Positions 39,901-54,900 of a stretch of 64,000 nt of DNA are shown here, piece after piece. The stretch covers positions 186,001 to 250,000 of the forward strand of contig NC_048549.1 of NCBI RefSeq assembly GCF_902806685.2. The letters are read 5' to 3'. The stretch is from Maniola hyperantus (lineage: Eukaryota > Arthropoda > Insecta > Lepidoptera > Nymphalidae). The first letter of the stretch is position 1, and the number at the start of each line of letters is the position of its first letter. Made by a program: the position numbers and the translations under genes. The notes below the pieces were generated by a model, which did not search any database, was not told where the DNA came from, and was given only the letters and a program-made list of their open reading frames with translations.

Positions 39901-42900
39901 TAAAATTATATTGTATATATCGCTGTTGATTGCAAAAAATAAATAAAATAAAATAAATAAATAAATTAGTTTTAGAAAGTTTTGAAAAACTCAAAAGACA
40001 AAGTGTCGGTCAACAGCTGCCTAGTAAAGAATGTAAACGTTAAATAAACTGTAGAACTAGCAATAAAACTTTGTATAAGTAAATACCTCGTCGACTCCGC
40101 GTCGTTGACTCCTCGCTAATTTGCATTTACAATTGGCTTTTTTTTGGCATTGCATATGTAACGACCACAACCTTCTATCTTTTATCTTTACGTCGTTTAG
40201 AGAGGATCATTTATCCCTTTTCAATAGATATGGAACATGTTTTAATGTAGATTACGGGTACATACCACGATTAATTTGATAGTTTTATTGGTCGATATTT
40301 CAACCCAGTTGCACGGGTCGTGGTCACGGCGGGACTGCGGTGCTGCGAGAGATGACGTTCGAGCTGTCTCGGGCAGTAGCGAACTACCCTCTTTCTTGTT
40401 ATTTTCACCGGAACTTCACGAACACGAACACAAACGCACGAACGTCATCTCTCACAACAACAGTGAACACAAGACTTTGCCGGGCTTGTGTAGAGAAGAA
40501 GAAGAAGTAAAGTAAAGGTCGGTACTCACGGCACGACTGGAATTCGTCCTCGCCCTTGTCGCAGTCGCGCTGGTAGTTGCACACCCACAGCGCGGGGATG
40601 CACTTTCCCTCGGGGCAGCGGAACATGCCGGTGGGGCACAGCGTGTCGCCTGCAACCAACAAAACAACGTGGGTTAAACATAGCATTGATACTAGAGACT
40701 AATCTATTGGTGTAAGAATCATCTAAATCGGTTCAGTATAGAGGTGCGGCCCTGTCTTGTGCGCAAGTACTACAACAAGACAACAACCATAAAACCTCAC
40801 TAAACTGGAAGACGTGTCGCGTTATTATGAACTCCGTTCTTCGCGTAATCTTAATATGCTGGTGTCAGTAGTTTTCGTAAAAATGATCACAAATATCTTA
40901 CAAATCCAACAACTGACAATCAAAAAGTCTAATTTGCCTATTTTGAATAAATTATTTTATTTATATTTTTGTTGAAAATGAAAAATCTGGTCACAATTTT
41001 CCCTAACTGCTGAGTGTTCAAACGACCTTATTTGCGTCTCCGCTCACCTATCTCTTAAATATGCATAAAATCATATTCAGGTTCAGCCCGTCTTATCCGC
41101 GTAGCTCACAGACGACGGGGCTTCCATTCAGATCTAGATATATAGGATTTGTCGTCTACTTAGGGTTCCGTCCCTCAAAAGGAAAAAAGGAACCCTTAAA
41201 GGATCACTTTGTTGTCTATCTGTCCGTTTGTCGTGTCTGTCAAGAAAACCTATAGAGTACTTCCCGTTGACCTAGAATCATGAAGTTTGGCAGATAGCAC
41301 AAGTAAAGAAAAAATCCAAAAACTGTGAATTTGTAGTATATTATCACAAAAAAAATTAAAGGTGTTCACGAAAAAATTAATTTACTAAATCACATTAAGT
41401 TCCAGTGTGCTAGGTACTGTACGCGGCAGAAAATAATGTACATCGACCTTTCGAAAGAGATAGCGGTTTTGTAGAGCAATGTCTCTGTCGTTGAGACCGA
41501 CAAAACATCACATCATGAGTGACAAAGACAACGCTCTACAAAGCCGAAACCTCTTTCTATAGGTCGATGTACATTATTATCTGCCGCGTACTATATATAC
41601 TGTACGTATATCTTGTCCGATGGTACGGAACCCTTCGTGTGCAAGTTCGACTCGCACTCGACCGGTTTTCTGTAATATGGACTCAGAGTTACAGTCAGAC
41701 TACCATTTAAATTGAATCCAGCTTTTCAATATACTCGACAAGTTTTAGTTGAAATTTTGTTAGTTCCACAAAGTTCACATTACTAAGTGTTTTCTTTTGA
41801 AAACGCAATAATGTGGAGTGAATACTAATACTTAGGTACATGTTTAAAATCGAATTCACATTCATAATTCAAAAATATTTACATATTTCATGTCAGCCAC
41901 CTTGCGACATGTCAAAACTACACGACACGTATCTTGCGACAGGCCATACGACAGGCGATGTCGCCATCATTGCTGTCAAACGACTGCACTGCACGTAACA
42001 GCGGCTAAAGAGAGACAGCAATAGCCACAAAGCAAAATAAGAAGAAGAAGAAGAAGAGACAGCAAATGAACTGTGGCATTGCTGCTGCTGTCGCGTTGCT
42101 GTCGCTAATGCAACGTTTTACGTAATCACCCTGCTGCGCGGCGATTTGAAAATTTGATACCACTCGTTTAGATTAGTTTGAAATTCACTTCAGAAGTCCT
42201 CGGCTTCGCCTCGATCTTACAATAATACTCGGCCAGTAATCGCTTTATTTCAGACCGGACTGTAACGTATCAATCAATCAATCAGCCTGTTTGCGTCCAC
42301 TGCTGGACATAGAGCGCGCCACCACACACGATCCTCTGCCTTCCTCATCCACCCACTTCCCGCTACCTTCTTAAGGTCGTCAGTCCAGCGGGTTGGAGGT
42401 CGTCCCACACTGCGCTTGCCGATACGCGGTCTCCACTCCAGAACACGTCTGCCCCAGCGGCCATCGACTCTGCGGCAGACGTGGCCTGCCCACTGCCACT
42501 TCAGCTGGCTGATTCGTTGAGCTATGTCAGTCACTTTGGTTCTCCGACGGATTTCCTCGTTACGTATACAAAGAACAAACTACAAATATTTAATTCACAG
42601 TTTAAGATAAAACGAAAAACCGGTTAAAGAGCTATTTTCATCCAATCGCAGTAAAAGTAAGCTAAGTGGAAGAGTTCGCAACTCTCTATCGCCCGCACTT
42701 TCAGTTTACAAACGGAACATCGAAAGGATTTTAGTGAACTAACCGGGGAGCGTTCCCGGGATGTTTTCGATGAGAGCTACTTACTGAGCTACTTATCCCA
42801 AACATTCTCTATTAAATAATTAGAAAAATATGTTATTTACTAATTGTGTAGACCATCGGTAAATACTTCGTAATCTAACAAACTTGGATACCCAAAACCA

Positions 42901-45900
42901 GCAACAAAAATTTGGCTTTAAAAAATCGGTCAAGTAACACGCTTATTACATATCAAATGCCATAGGATTAATAAGTTCAAATTTTTAGGAATAAGAATTC
43001 GTTTTCGTAAATATTTCTTTCTTTTCACAAGATTTACGTATTTCCTTCAGGCATCTAAATTCTATAAAAGGAAAAGCTGACTGACTGATCTATCAACGCA
43101 CAGCTCAAACTACTGGACGGATCGGGCTGGGCATGCAGATAGCTATTATGACGTAGACATTAGCTAAGAAAGGATTTTTGAAAATTCACACAGACGAAGT
43201 CGCGAGCATAAGCTAGTCATATAAAAGAGCGAAAAGCCGAAAATTTTGGACACTCAACCCCACATACTAAGCTGTAACTGGTTAGTTGTCACCATGGATC
43301 AGAACTAATAACATTAGCCGGTTAATAGCCCCAGCCATAGCTCATAAACCCGGCAAGTTAGCCGGATAGCCGGATAGCCGGATAGCCGGATAGCCGGCCC
43401 GGCTAAACGGGAAACAATACGCTAATAAAATTTCACGACTCCCGTCATAAAAGACTGCTTTATTGCCGAAATTACGACGAACGACGGATTTCTTTGTATT
43501 TTTTGGGCCGAAACTTAAGTGATTAGATAAGAACCTTGCTGGCCCAGTGATTTAGAGCCGCGGATTTTTATTAAGACTTCGCGGGTTCGAAAACCAGTCA
43601 AGTATAACGTGACCGGTCGAGTTGGCAACACGTCCAGGCAGCGCTTTCTTGGGCGCCTTCAGGATAAGCCCTACCCCAAAAAAATTCCTAACATTATGTG
43701 ATTAAAAGAAAGGGGGTAAATATTAAAAAAAATCGGCCAAGTGCGAGTCGGACTCACATACAGAGTTCTGTACTGCTATTGTACAAGAAATAACACTTTT
43801 TGATTTCTTAAATTTTCATGGCGACTATTTTGAAATTATTATTTCTATTGGTATCGAGGCAATAGAAATACACATTCTGTGAAAATTTCAATTGTCTACT
43901 TATTACGGTTCACGAGATAGAGCTCGCTAACAGACAGAGTGAACGACGGACAACGGAGGCTGAGTTATAAGGTCGCGATGATGGCATACGGAACCCTAAA
44001 TATAAAAAAATGTTACTCCTAAACTATTTATACGACTTAAGGCGAACTCAGTTTTTTCAAAATGCTATTAGCAACATTGAACGAAGCAAGTAGGAGTGCA
44101 AATAATGCAATTCCACACAAACACTCGCTCGTCGCGTATTTGCATATCTGCAATATTAGTGCAAGACGAGCGGTACGTGCCATTAACTCTCCAGCACCTT
44201 CCTAGTTCCTCCCACTGTTTATTGAGTTGCAAGTTGCCACCACTTATTTGCATAAAATACTTGTATCATACAGTTAGCCATATCCATACTAATATTATAA
44301 ATGCGAAAGTGTGTCTGTCTGTCTGTCTGTCCGTCTGTCTGCTAGCTTTTCACGGCCCATCCGTTTAACCGATTTTGATGAAATTTGGTATAGAGATAGC
44401 TTCAATCCCGGGGAAGGACATAGGCTTTACTTTTGATCCCGGAAACTTAAAGAGTTCCCACGGGATTTTTAAAAACCTAAATCGCGGACGAAGTCGCGGG
44501 CATCATCTAGTTCCAAATAATGTAGAGGAATACGATCCGTCCAGTAGTTTGAGCTGTGCGTTGATAGATCAGTCAGTCAGTCAGTCAGTCACCTTTTCCT
44601 TTTATATATATAGACTAGCTTGTTCCCGCGACTTAGTCCGCGTGGATCAAACAAATTTCAAACTCCTGTTTTACCCCTTTAGGGATTGAATTTTCAAAAA
44701 CCCTTTCTTAACGGATGTCTACGTCATAACAGCTATCTGCATGCCAAATTTCAGCCCGATCCGTCCAGTAGTTCGAGCTGTGCATTAATAGATCAGTCAG
44801 TCAGTCAGTCACCTTTTCCTTTTTATAGACTAGCGACCCGCCCCGGCTTCGCGCGGGTGCAACGTAACTAATGTGGCATCAGTGTGGTCATTTTGTTATA
44901 ATATATGTATTTCAAAAGTATAAAAAAGCATTTTCGATGAAAGCTTTCAGTCGTCTTGATTTCTTCCGACATCTTGAACAATTATCGTCATATTATTTGA
45001 ACAAACTAACACAATACAATATCAAAGTAAGTATACGTATAAACCTTTCTTTTGACTCACTCTATCTATTGATGAAAACCGCATTAAAATCCGTTGCGTA
45101 GGTTATAAGATCTAAGCGTACAAAGGAACAGACGGAAGCTGTTCTATACTATGTAGAGAGCTTACATTTAATAATAATTATAGGTACTGTTGTATAAAGT
45201 AGGTACAGTATAATATTGTAGGAACCCTTGATCCTTATTACGTACTTAAAAGCTAACTAGAAAGTATTTACTCTCCCGTAGAAGAAAAACTACTACAAAT
45301 TAAATAGCTATTTAATTTCGTTCAAGGAAAGGATAATAAAATGCTTAAGAAATGGCTTTAACTCCACATTACCCCGGGTCCTCTACCTAATGTGGCCGTA
45401 AACAAGGGACGATAAAGGCTAAAATTGTATAGCAACAAATGGAACTAAACGGGAGGAGGATGGCTCGCAAAGGAGTCGAGCTTGTTAGGGGATAACGAGC
45501 TTTATGTTGTGGTCGTGGACCGCGCTTTATGATTTGTTTGGTGTACCGTGTTATTGTAATGCTGGTGTTTTCAATTTTCTTTGTAGTTTTATTAAAAACC
45601 GCTACTTTGCTGCAATGGTTTTGGAAAAACGTGCAAAGTTTTATGTACCTAGGTATGTGGGTTCTTAACATAAGTAATGTTCATCGACCTTTAGAAGGAT
45701 ATAGCAGATTTGTAGAGCACTACGTCTCGGTCGTTGAGACCGACAAAACGTCATATAGGTATGAGTGACAAAGACAACGCTCTGCAAAGCCGAAATGTCA
45801 TTCTAAAGTAATGTAATGTACATTAGGTACTTTCGGCTGCGTACTGTACTTCATTTACTCTCGATTACAAACATTACAAACATTACAAAGCAAGCTAAAA

Positions 45901-48900
45901 ACATTTTTCGGTAAGAACTTCAAATATATACAAAGTATATAATCAAAGGGTAGAGATATCCTCTGAATAGGTTAATATCTAATATCTAATTAGTTATCCA
46001 TACTTCCATACTAATATTATAAATGCGAAAGTGTGTCTGTCTGTCCGCCTGTCTGTCTGTCTGTCTGTCTGTCTGCTAGCTTTTCACGGTTCACCCGTTT
46101 AACCGATGTTGATGAAATTTGGTAGAGAGATAGCTTGCATCCCGGCAAAGGATTCAGACTACTTTTAATCCCGGAAAATCAAAGTGTTCCCACGGGATTT
46201 TTAAAACCTAAATCCACGCAGACGATGTCGCGGGCATCATCTAGTTACCTATAATACAATATGATACCTTAAATATGAAACGACAGAAAAACAAGGTTTG
46301 CCCGTTTAACTTGAGATATTCTTTAAATAATAACAATAAGTACAAAAGTGTATTGATTTATCCTTCAATCACGCCGCAATGGCGCAACGGATCAACGTGA
46401 TTTTTGCATGGATATTTTTTTTTTTTTTTTTAAAGAATATTAGCCATGTTCAATGACTAATATTCCCCTTTCCTCTCCAATTAAGCGTCAGGCTTGTGCT
46501 AGGAGTAGGTACGACAATAGTGCAACAGGCGGGGTTTGAACCGTCGACCTTTCGGTTTTCAGTCCACTCCTATACCGGTTGAGCTATTGAGGCTCTTATT
46601 TGGACCTGAAGAGTGGCATACCTACTCGTAGGTTAATTTATATCCCGAAAATTCGAAGAGTCCTTACGGGATTTTTAAACTCCTAAATCTACGCAAACTC
46701 TCGAGCATCATCTAGTTCTAAATTCAAATTGTGTAGGTATTCGTCCCTAGACTTTTGATTGTACAAAAAATTTGATAGTTTTAAAAAACAATTAGATCTG
46801 AAGAAGATACGGTATTTCTCTTAAATCCAATAAGACATGGAATATGTAAGTACAATATAAGTGCATATAAAAGGGTGCCTGCATGAAACCCAGCCCGGCG
46901 GAATGCGAGGCGCCGTTCGCGACCCATTAAGCGATGCACTCGCCTTCATGCGAGCTTTATGCTGAACTGAATGTTTATAGGCGCACTAGCTTATGCCCGC
47001 GACTTTGTCCGCGTGGACTACACAAATTTCAAACCCCTATTTCACCCCATTAGGGATTGAATTGTCAAAAATCCTTTCTTAGCGGATGCCAAATTTCAGC
47101 CCGATCCGTCCAGTAGTTTGAGCTGTGCGTTGATAGATCAGTCAGTCAGTCAGTCAGTCACCTTTTCCTTTTATATATTTAGAAAGACTTAGATGAATTA
47201 TTAGATACTTATTTAAAAATATTTTTCTAAATCTATATATATAAAAGGTAAAGGTGACTGACAGACTGACTGACTGACTGACTGACTGACTGACTGACTG
47301 ACTGACTGACCGACTGATCTATCAACGCACAGCTCAAACTACTGGACGGATCGGGCTGAAATTTGGCATGCAGATGGCTATTATGGCGTAGGCATCCGCT
47401 AAGAAAGGATTTTTGAAAATTCAACTCCTGAGGGGGTGAAATAGGGTTTTGAAATTTGTGTAGTCCACGCCGACGAAGTCGCGAGCATAAGCTAGTAAGT
47501 AATATGTAAGCTAACTTAAAACAAAATAAAGAAGTAATTTTAGTTGTCTTGTCCATTTGTACAACTGCAGCGTAAATTAATTTGGCGAGCTGCGAACTTT
47601 AACACGTAAGATGAGATGTGGGCGGTACGTTAGCGCGATGCATTTAAGAAATGAGGCATTGCCCCGGATGCGCGGATATTTCCCGGGGGTGGAATTCGTT
47701 TAAGAAAACAAAATTTCCAGTGGAAGCTCCAGTAGCAAAGGATGACTGAAATCCGAAAGGTTCAAATCCTACCTCATGGACAAAAACAGGCGAAGTGCTC
47801 GCGCACTAGGGTTCCGAACTACAGTCGTATTTTTTCGACATTTTGCACGAAAAATCAAAAACTATGATGCATAAAAATAAATAAAAATCTGTTTTAGAAT
47901 GTACAGGTGAAGACCTTTCATATGATACCCCACTTGATATAGTCACTCACTTCGAAAGTTGAAAATACTAATTATTAGTTCATGACACCAATTTAATTTT
48001 TTTTGTGTGATGTAACCACAAATTCACGGTTTTCAGATATTTCCCAGAATGTCTGCTATGAAACGTACCTACCTGCCGAATTTCATGATTCTAGGTCAAC
48101 GGGAAGTACCCTGTAGGTTTCTTGACAGACCGACAGACAGATAGACAACAAAGTGATCCTATAAGGGTTCCGTTTTTCCTTTTGAGGTACGGAACCCTAA
48201 AAAGTAGACTAACCTAGATCTCTCCATCAAATTTCGTCAAAATTGGTTTAACGGATGGGTCTACATACTTTTCTCGTCCCGGAAAATCAAAGATTACATA
48301 TGATACATATGATTACATATGATTTTTAAAAAACCCAATTTCAAGTGGCCGAAGTCGCGGGCATCATCTTAATTTTTTTTTAATGAAATAGTTGATTTCT
48401 AACAAAACAGATCTATCTTATTTCCGTGGGTTAATTTGGCGAAGTCAGCTGCAATGCTCGTAAGATGAGATCTGTGCGCGATGCACTTAAGAGATGAGGC
48501 ATCGCCCCGGAGGGCGGATATTTCCCCGGGGCGGGCGGGCGGGCGGCTTTAACTGACACCGGACGTCTAGTCGAGGAAAACCAACATTAAAGTGGATTTT
48601 ATTCGCTAGAAAGAACATTTTAAAAACTGGATTTTGTTACTTATTAGATTTTATACGCTACAGGCGTTTACAATCATCATCATGATCATGCCTTCACCAG
48701 CTCACTATTTAACACAAGTCACCTCTTAGAATGGGAAGGGTTTCGCCATAGTCAACCACGCTGGTCCAGTGCGGATTGGTAGACTTCACACACCTTTGAG
48801 AACATAATAGAGGTTTCTGCGTGATATTTTCCTTTAAGGTAGCTCAGTTCGGTGCTTTCTCCATACAAACGTAGGAGGAAAAATACAACAATATTCGATA

Positions 48901-51900
48901 TTGTACGCACAAAACTAAGAATTATATCGATTTATCTCGTCATTATCTAGGTTTATTGATATATAAAATATTGAAAAAAATATTGATTTAAAAGTTACAA
49001 GGCTCAAAAGATTCCTATTTTAACGCTAAATTAATAACAACTTTGGGCGTAAATAAATAAGATTAGGGATATGAAAATTCTAAAACAATTTATCATTAGA
49101 CGTTGTTTATTTATTCATTAGTTGAAATAACTTTACTTTGCAAACATAAATTCAGCAGTTTTTTCTCAAAAATACTTTTCCTAAACCCTTTTTGCACCCT
49201 TGATTTCAGTGAAAATCATCGTGCCTCTCAACTTTCTCATACAATGTCAAGTGAAAAGCAAACATGTTACCCACGTGCGCTGCCAATTTTGGTCGAGCGT
49301 CCTGCGTCACCTTAATTGCTCAAATTTACATAACTCTGAAAAGTTAGAGCTGCGTGCCCGGGATTGAAACCCCGACCTCCCGAAAAGGAGGCCGATTTCT
49401 TAATCACTGGCCTATCACCTCTTTTACTTACGTACAGTAAAAATTTCTAAGTATACTTACTTCTTTGTTTGTTTGAGCGCGCATTAAGAGGTATATAAAC
49501 TAGTGGACTTATAGTTGAGATAAAACTTCACAACTTCGAAAAGTTAAGAGGTGCGTGTCCGGATCGAACCTCCGACCTCCCAAGTACCACTAGGCTATCA
49601 GGGCTCACATTTTATAAGTTACAAGACTCCAAAAAGCCTATAGGCCACCTAACCCTTAGTATGTCATTTTATAAAGGCTTTAAGCGCAAAACGGCAATTA
49701 GATCGGGCGGCCGTTCCTAACGATGCTTATCTGAACCATTCGTTACGGGAACGGGGGTTAAGTGAAAGTAATGCCTTTGCAATAAAACCATTCATTAGGT
49801 CCCAGTCCACTGGCCCGGGCTTTACTGCTAAATAGTTTTAAATGTCTCTCCCCTAAATCGGTTACTTATTCTTCTGATACTGATATACATTACTGCAATA
49901 ACTATTGCTTTTTAGGGTTCCGTACCCGAAGGATGCCAATGCGACCCTCCTACTACTAAGCCTCCGCTGTCCGTCTGTCTGTCAGCGGGCTGTATCTCAT
50001 GAACCATAATAGGTAGAGTTGTAGTTTTTACTTAGTGTGTATTTCTATTACCGCTAAAATAAATAACAAGTTCATAACAAAACTTTCAAAATGGACGCCA
50101 TGTAAAATAAAAACCGGCAAGTCAGACTAGCACACCGAGGGTTCCGTACTACAGTCGTATTTTTTCGACATTTTGCACGACAAATTAAAAACTATTATGC
50201 ATAAAAACAAATAAAAATCTGTTTTAGAATGTGCAGGTTAAGGCCCTTTCATGAGGTACTCTTTTTGATATAGTTATCTTACTTTGAAAATAGAAAATAC
50301 ATTTAAATTTTTGTGATGTAAGTAACTACAAATTCACGGTTTTCGGATTTATTCCTTTATACTTGTGCTATAAGACCTACCTACATATAAAATTTCATCA
50401 TTCTAGGTCAACGGGAAGTACCCTATAGGTTTTCTAGACACGACGGACAGACGGACAGATAGACAGACAGACAGACAACAAAGTGATCCTATAAAGTTTC
50501 CTTTTTTCCTTTTGAGGTAATCATCATCATAAACCCATCGCCGCGCCGGCTCACTACAGAGCACAGGTCTCTGCCACGGGGTCTGGCCAGTTTTATTTTT
50601 AAAAACCTAAATCTACGCGGACCATGTGGTGGGCATCATCTAGTGTCTAATGCTATATTTCTAACTAGCTTATGCTCGCGACTTCGTCTGCGTGGACTAC
50701 ACAAATTTCAAACCCCTATTTAACCCCCTTAGGGGTTGAATTTTCAAAAATCCTTTCTTAGCGGATGCCTACGTCATAATAGCTATCTGCATGCAAAATT
50801 TCAGCCCGACCCGTCCAGTAGTTTGAGCTGTGCGTTGATAGATCAGTCAGTCAGTCAGTCCAGTCAGACAGACACCTTTCCTTTTATACTATATTTAGAT
50901 ACCCATATAGAAGTTATAACAAATGCTAAAGTAACATTTATGGTAATAAGAATAAGTACATACTTTAAGTTCTCTCTGTTTTCGCTTCGTCTGTGTGAAA
51001 ATTAATTTCGCGTACAAGATCAGGTTTCCTTAGCTCTAACAATATCACTTTACTTAAAGCATTATTTTCTTCCACTTTATTCACTTAAATTAAAATAAAC
51101 AATGGTATATTGTACCACTCTTTGTATTGTGAGGTAATGTTGGGTTCCTTTACGCAGACTCCATTACGGACTGTCATCTCCACATAATATCGCTATGGGG
51201 AAGTAAGGCACTTGGCCCACTACCGATGCTTAGCGACGAACTAGAAAATAGCAAAAGCAACGAGAGAGTGTAGTTGGGATAGTTTTGTCGCTGGACTATG
51301 AATCGATCGACTCGCCAGATTACAGCTACTTATACATTATAGCATAACATTAGAATATTTGAAAAGAGCAACCGTCGAGTTTCTTGCTGATTCTTCTCGG
51401 TAGGAAAGTCATTCCGAACTAATGGTATACTTATTACCTATGCTTTTGACGATGCAAAAGCACTTGTAAAAGTTTATTTGCATAAAAATCGTTTCTATTT
51501 GTATGAGAGACTGTGCGAGTGCGACGGTGAACTCGAGATATACATGCACAAACTGCGCGAGTGTTTTTACCGCCAAGAGAGCGTCGCTGAGCGAGTTTTT
51601 TTCTTTGATAGCTCTTATCGCTGCAATAAACTAGTGCAGAGAGAGTTTTCGTGCACAGTCAGCGATCAACTAAAATATATTTATCTCTTTTATTGACTCG
51701 GAATCATACATCTCTTGAACGAGGAAATAGTCGTAGCTTCTTCTTCGTCGGCGGTGGGACATGTGCCTTATATTTTGGTACCGATTGTAGGCAATATTAA
51801 ATAATAGATATAAAATTACTTCCTTTGTAGTTAAATGAATTCAATATTATCATTTTGGGATCCTAAAATTACTTATTACTCACGTCGGCAAGATATTACA

Positions 51901-54900
51901 TTATTTCCTTTGTAAGTACATTTTAATATTGTTTTGGAATTCTCTATTCTAAGATTACTTTTTATGTAAAACGTTTTATAAATGTTCATTAAAATATTAC
52001 AGGGATTATTCCAATTTCCAAGTATCCCACGTCTACCACGCTGGCCATGTGCAGATTGGTACACTTCACACACCTTTGCGAAAATTATGGAGAACTCTCA
52101 GGCATGCAGGTTTTCACACGATGTTTTCCTTCCGAGAGAGTAATATTTAATTTTTATAACGCACATAACTCCGAAAAGTTAGTGGTGCGTGCCCGGGATC
52201 GAATTCCCGACCTCCGACTAGAAGGCGGACGTCCTAACCACTAGGCTATAGGCTAGGGTAAAGGGAAAAATTCAAAAACCGTGAATTTGTGATTACATCA
52301 CAAAATAATAGTAATTAAAAAGTGTTATTTTTTGCGGTACGGAACCCTTCGTGTGCGAGTCCGATTCGCACTTGACCGGTTTTTTTGGCTATTAGCCGTC
52401 TCTACTCTCGTTATTAGAAATAAGTGAGCCACGAGACCAAAGAGTAAGATAGCCAAGATAGCTTAAGTACCTATTTTCCGAGTCTAAATAGAAGAAAATG
52501 TAGTGGAAAAAGCGTAGAGGAGAGGATAAAATTATTTACAGCGCAAATAGGATCGCAGCGGCCCCGTGTCGTTGTTTTATGAATATAAAGTGGTCTCAGT
52601 GCGCCGACCAATAAACCGATATTAGTTACAAAAACCGGTAAAGTGCGAGTCAGCTCGCGCACCGAGGGTAACTACAGTCGTAATTTTTTGATATTTTGCA
52701 CGATAATTCAAAAACTATGACGCAAAAAATAATTAAAAAATTAGTTTTAGAATGTATACAAGTTAAGCCCTTTTATATGATACCCCACTTGATATAGTTA
52801 TCTTACTTCAAAAATTAAAAATACTAATTATTAGTTCATGACCACATTTTAATTTTTTTTCTGTGATGTAACCACAAATTCACGATTTTCGGATTTATTA
52901 ATTTACTTGTACTATAAGACCTACCTACCTACCAAATTTCCAACGGCAAGTACCTACCTACCCTATAGGTTTTCTTGACAGACACGACGGAGACAACAAA
53001 GTGATCCTATAAGGATTCCTTTTTCTTTTTGAGGTACGGAACCCTAAAAATCTGATATTCCCAAACAATCTTTTCAAGATTTATAGATAATTTATAGGTA
53101 TGTATCTACATACATCGATGCCCGAAGGGCACAGGTACCTAAATGTCACAATATTAACATATCATCATTTATGTTTGATTAGTGTAATTGGCTTTATGGC
53201 CGTTCTAATTAAATAATAAATAAATAAATAATAATAATAATAATCATTGAGATAAAACCACAAACATCCAACATTTTCTATTATAATGTTTAAATTAGGA
53301 AAAAATGTCCAAGAATGGAAAATTGAGAAAATAACATTATTTTCCAATTTGTAACAAATGAACCGCCAAATATAAAGCAATATGTCCGCGGGCCACATCA
53401 CGAGACAATCTAGTCGACACAGACTTAGGAGAAAGATAGACTAGGCTGAGTTTGTTGTGGGCGCGTTTGGAACCGCTAGCTTTAGCTTTAAGTACGTATT
53501 TAATTATCACTACATGTCACCACTATATCATGTTACAAATTAACATTTTTGACTATCAGTAAGACTTAAGAGTAACCTATTACCTACTAGCTTATGCTCG
53601 CGGCTTCGTTCGCGTGGACTACACAAATTTCAAACCCCTATTTCACCACCTTAGGCGTTGAATTTTCAAAAATCCTTTCTTAGCGGATGCCTACGTTATA
53701 ATAGCTATCTGCATGCCACATTCCAGCCCGATCTGTCCAGTAGTTTGAGCTGTGCGTTGATAGATCAGTCAGTCAGTCAGTCAGTCACCTTTTCCTTTTA
53801 TATATTTAGATTCTAAATAAATCATTTGACTTTGACTTAGACAAATTTTATATCTAAGAAACTTAGTCAAATACGAATTCTGTGTGGGAAATAAACAAAC
53901 AGCGCACCAAGTGCCAAATTAAAATTAAGCATAAAATGACAGATTTACGCCAACATAGTGGCTAATTCTGTTGTACACAATCTCTAAACTACACTTAAAT
54001 GGCACGTCTAAATCTATTGCTATGACCTTTCATATTATTGCTTGCTCAAAAGGATAGCACTAGGTTTAGACCTGTTAATTTAGTTTCGTTTAGAGATTGT
54101 GTACAAGAGAATCGGCCCCATTATGCAGTTAATTTTGTTGGAAACTCAAGGCTCTATACTCTTGCACTAAGTTAATCACATAGCTGGATTCACTTTTCAC
54201 GTTTGTTCATAAGTGCTCCATCTACGTTTTCCTCCAGTCTGTGCTAGTGGATAACAAAATAAATTGTGTCGAAACTCGTGGGGATTGTTTTTAAATTTCG
54301 TTACCAAGTTGCAGGCACGGTCCAAACAATGGTGAGATGGACTTATGTGGGGTCGGTTAGTGTGAGCGGGACATGTAGTTACCGACGAGTTTTCGTGAAG
54401 GGGAAAAGTTAACTCGACGACAAGATTTGAAAATAACGACTTGTGCTCGAACCTGATCGAATTTTCGCGGTCTATATATTCTAGACATTTTTCTTCTGTA
54501 CTTATATAAAAGGAGAAACTGAATACCTAACTGACATATCAACATATTATAGCTAAAACTATTGGGTCAAAGCTATAGTCTATGGAAAGCATGTACCTAG
54601 GTTTTTTTAAAGAAATGATTCTGAAAAATTCCTGCAGGACGAAGTTTAGTAGGCATGTCTCTACTTTTATAAAATTGTTAGACAAGTACTAGTTTTTAGT
54701 TTTTACACATTATTGACCCTGACCCCCGCGGGGTCCGTACCCTTGTACTTGTATAAGTTTATCAAGTAATTTAACTTAGTATTCATTTAATTATAATATT
54801 TATTTTGTATTTTATAGCTTAGGTATATTTTTCATGTTTAGGTTAGGTTATTTTAATGTACGACTTGTTTTGTTTAGTGCTCGTTGTGACTGTCCGTAAG

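Larger units (their letters stand above)
34366..40529. other. E2-E3 intron, 6.2 kb, repeats only
   Basis: No coding segment found. Elements are listed separately; 35045-35390, 36050-36450, 38300-38500, 38790-38905 and 39910-40520 contain nothing I can name. 35045-35240 is GC-rich (GCCCGCCCGCC). Confidence 0.55.

Noticed and set aside
51478..51696. 72-codon plus-strand frame, possibly a small Cys-containing peptide
   Set aside because: No signal peptide, no homologue known to me, not near splice sites, in repeat-rich intron. Chance frame.
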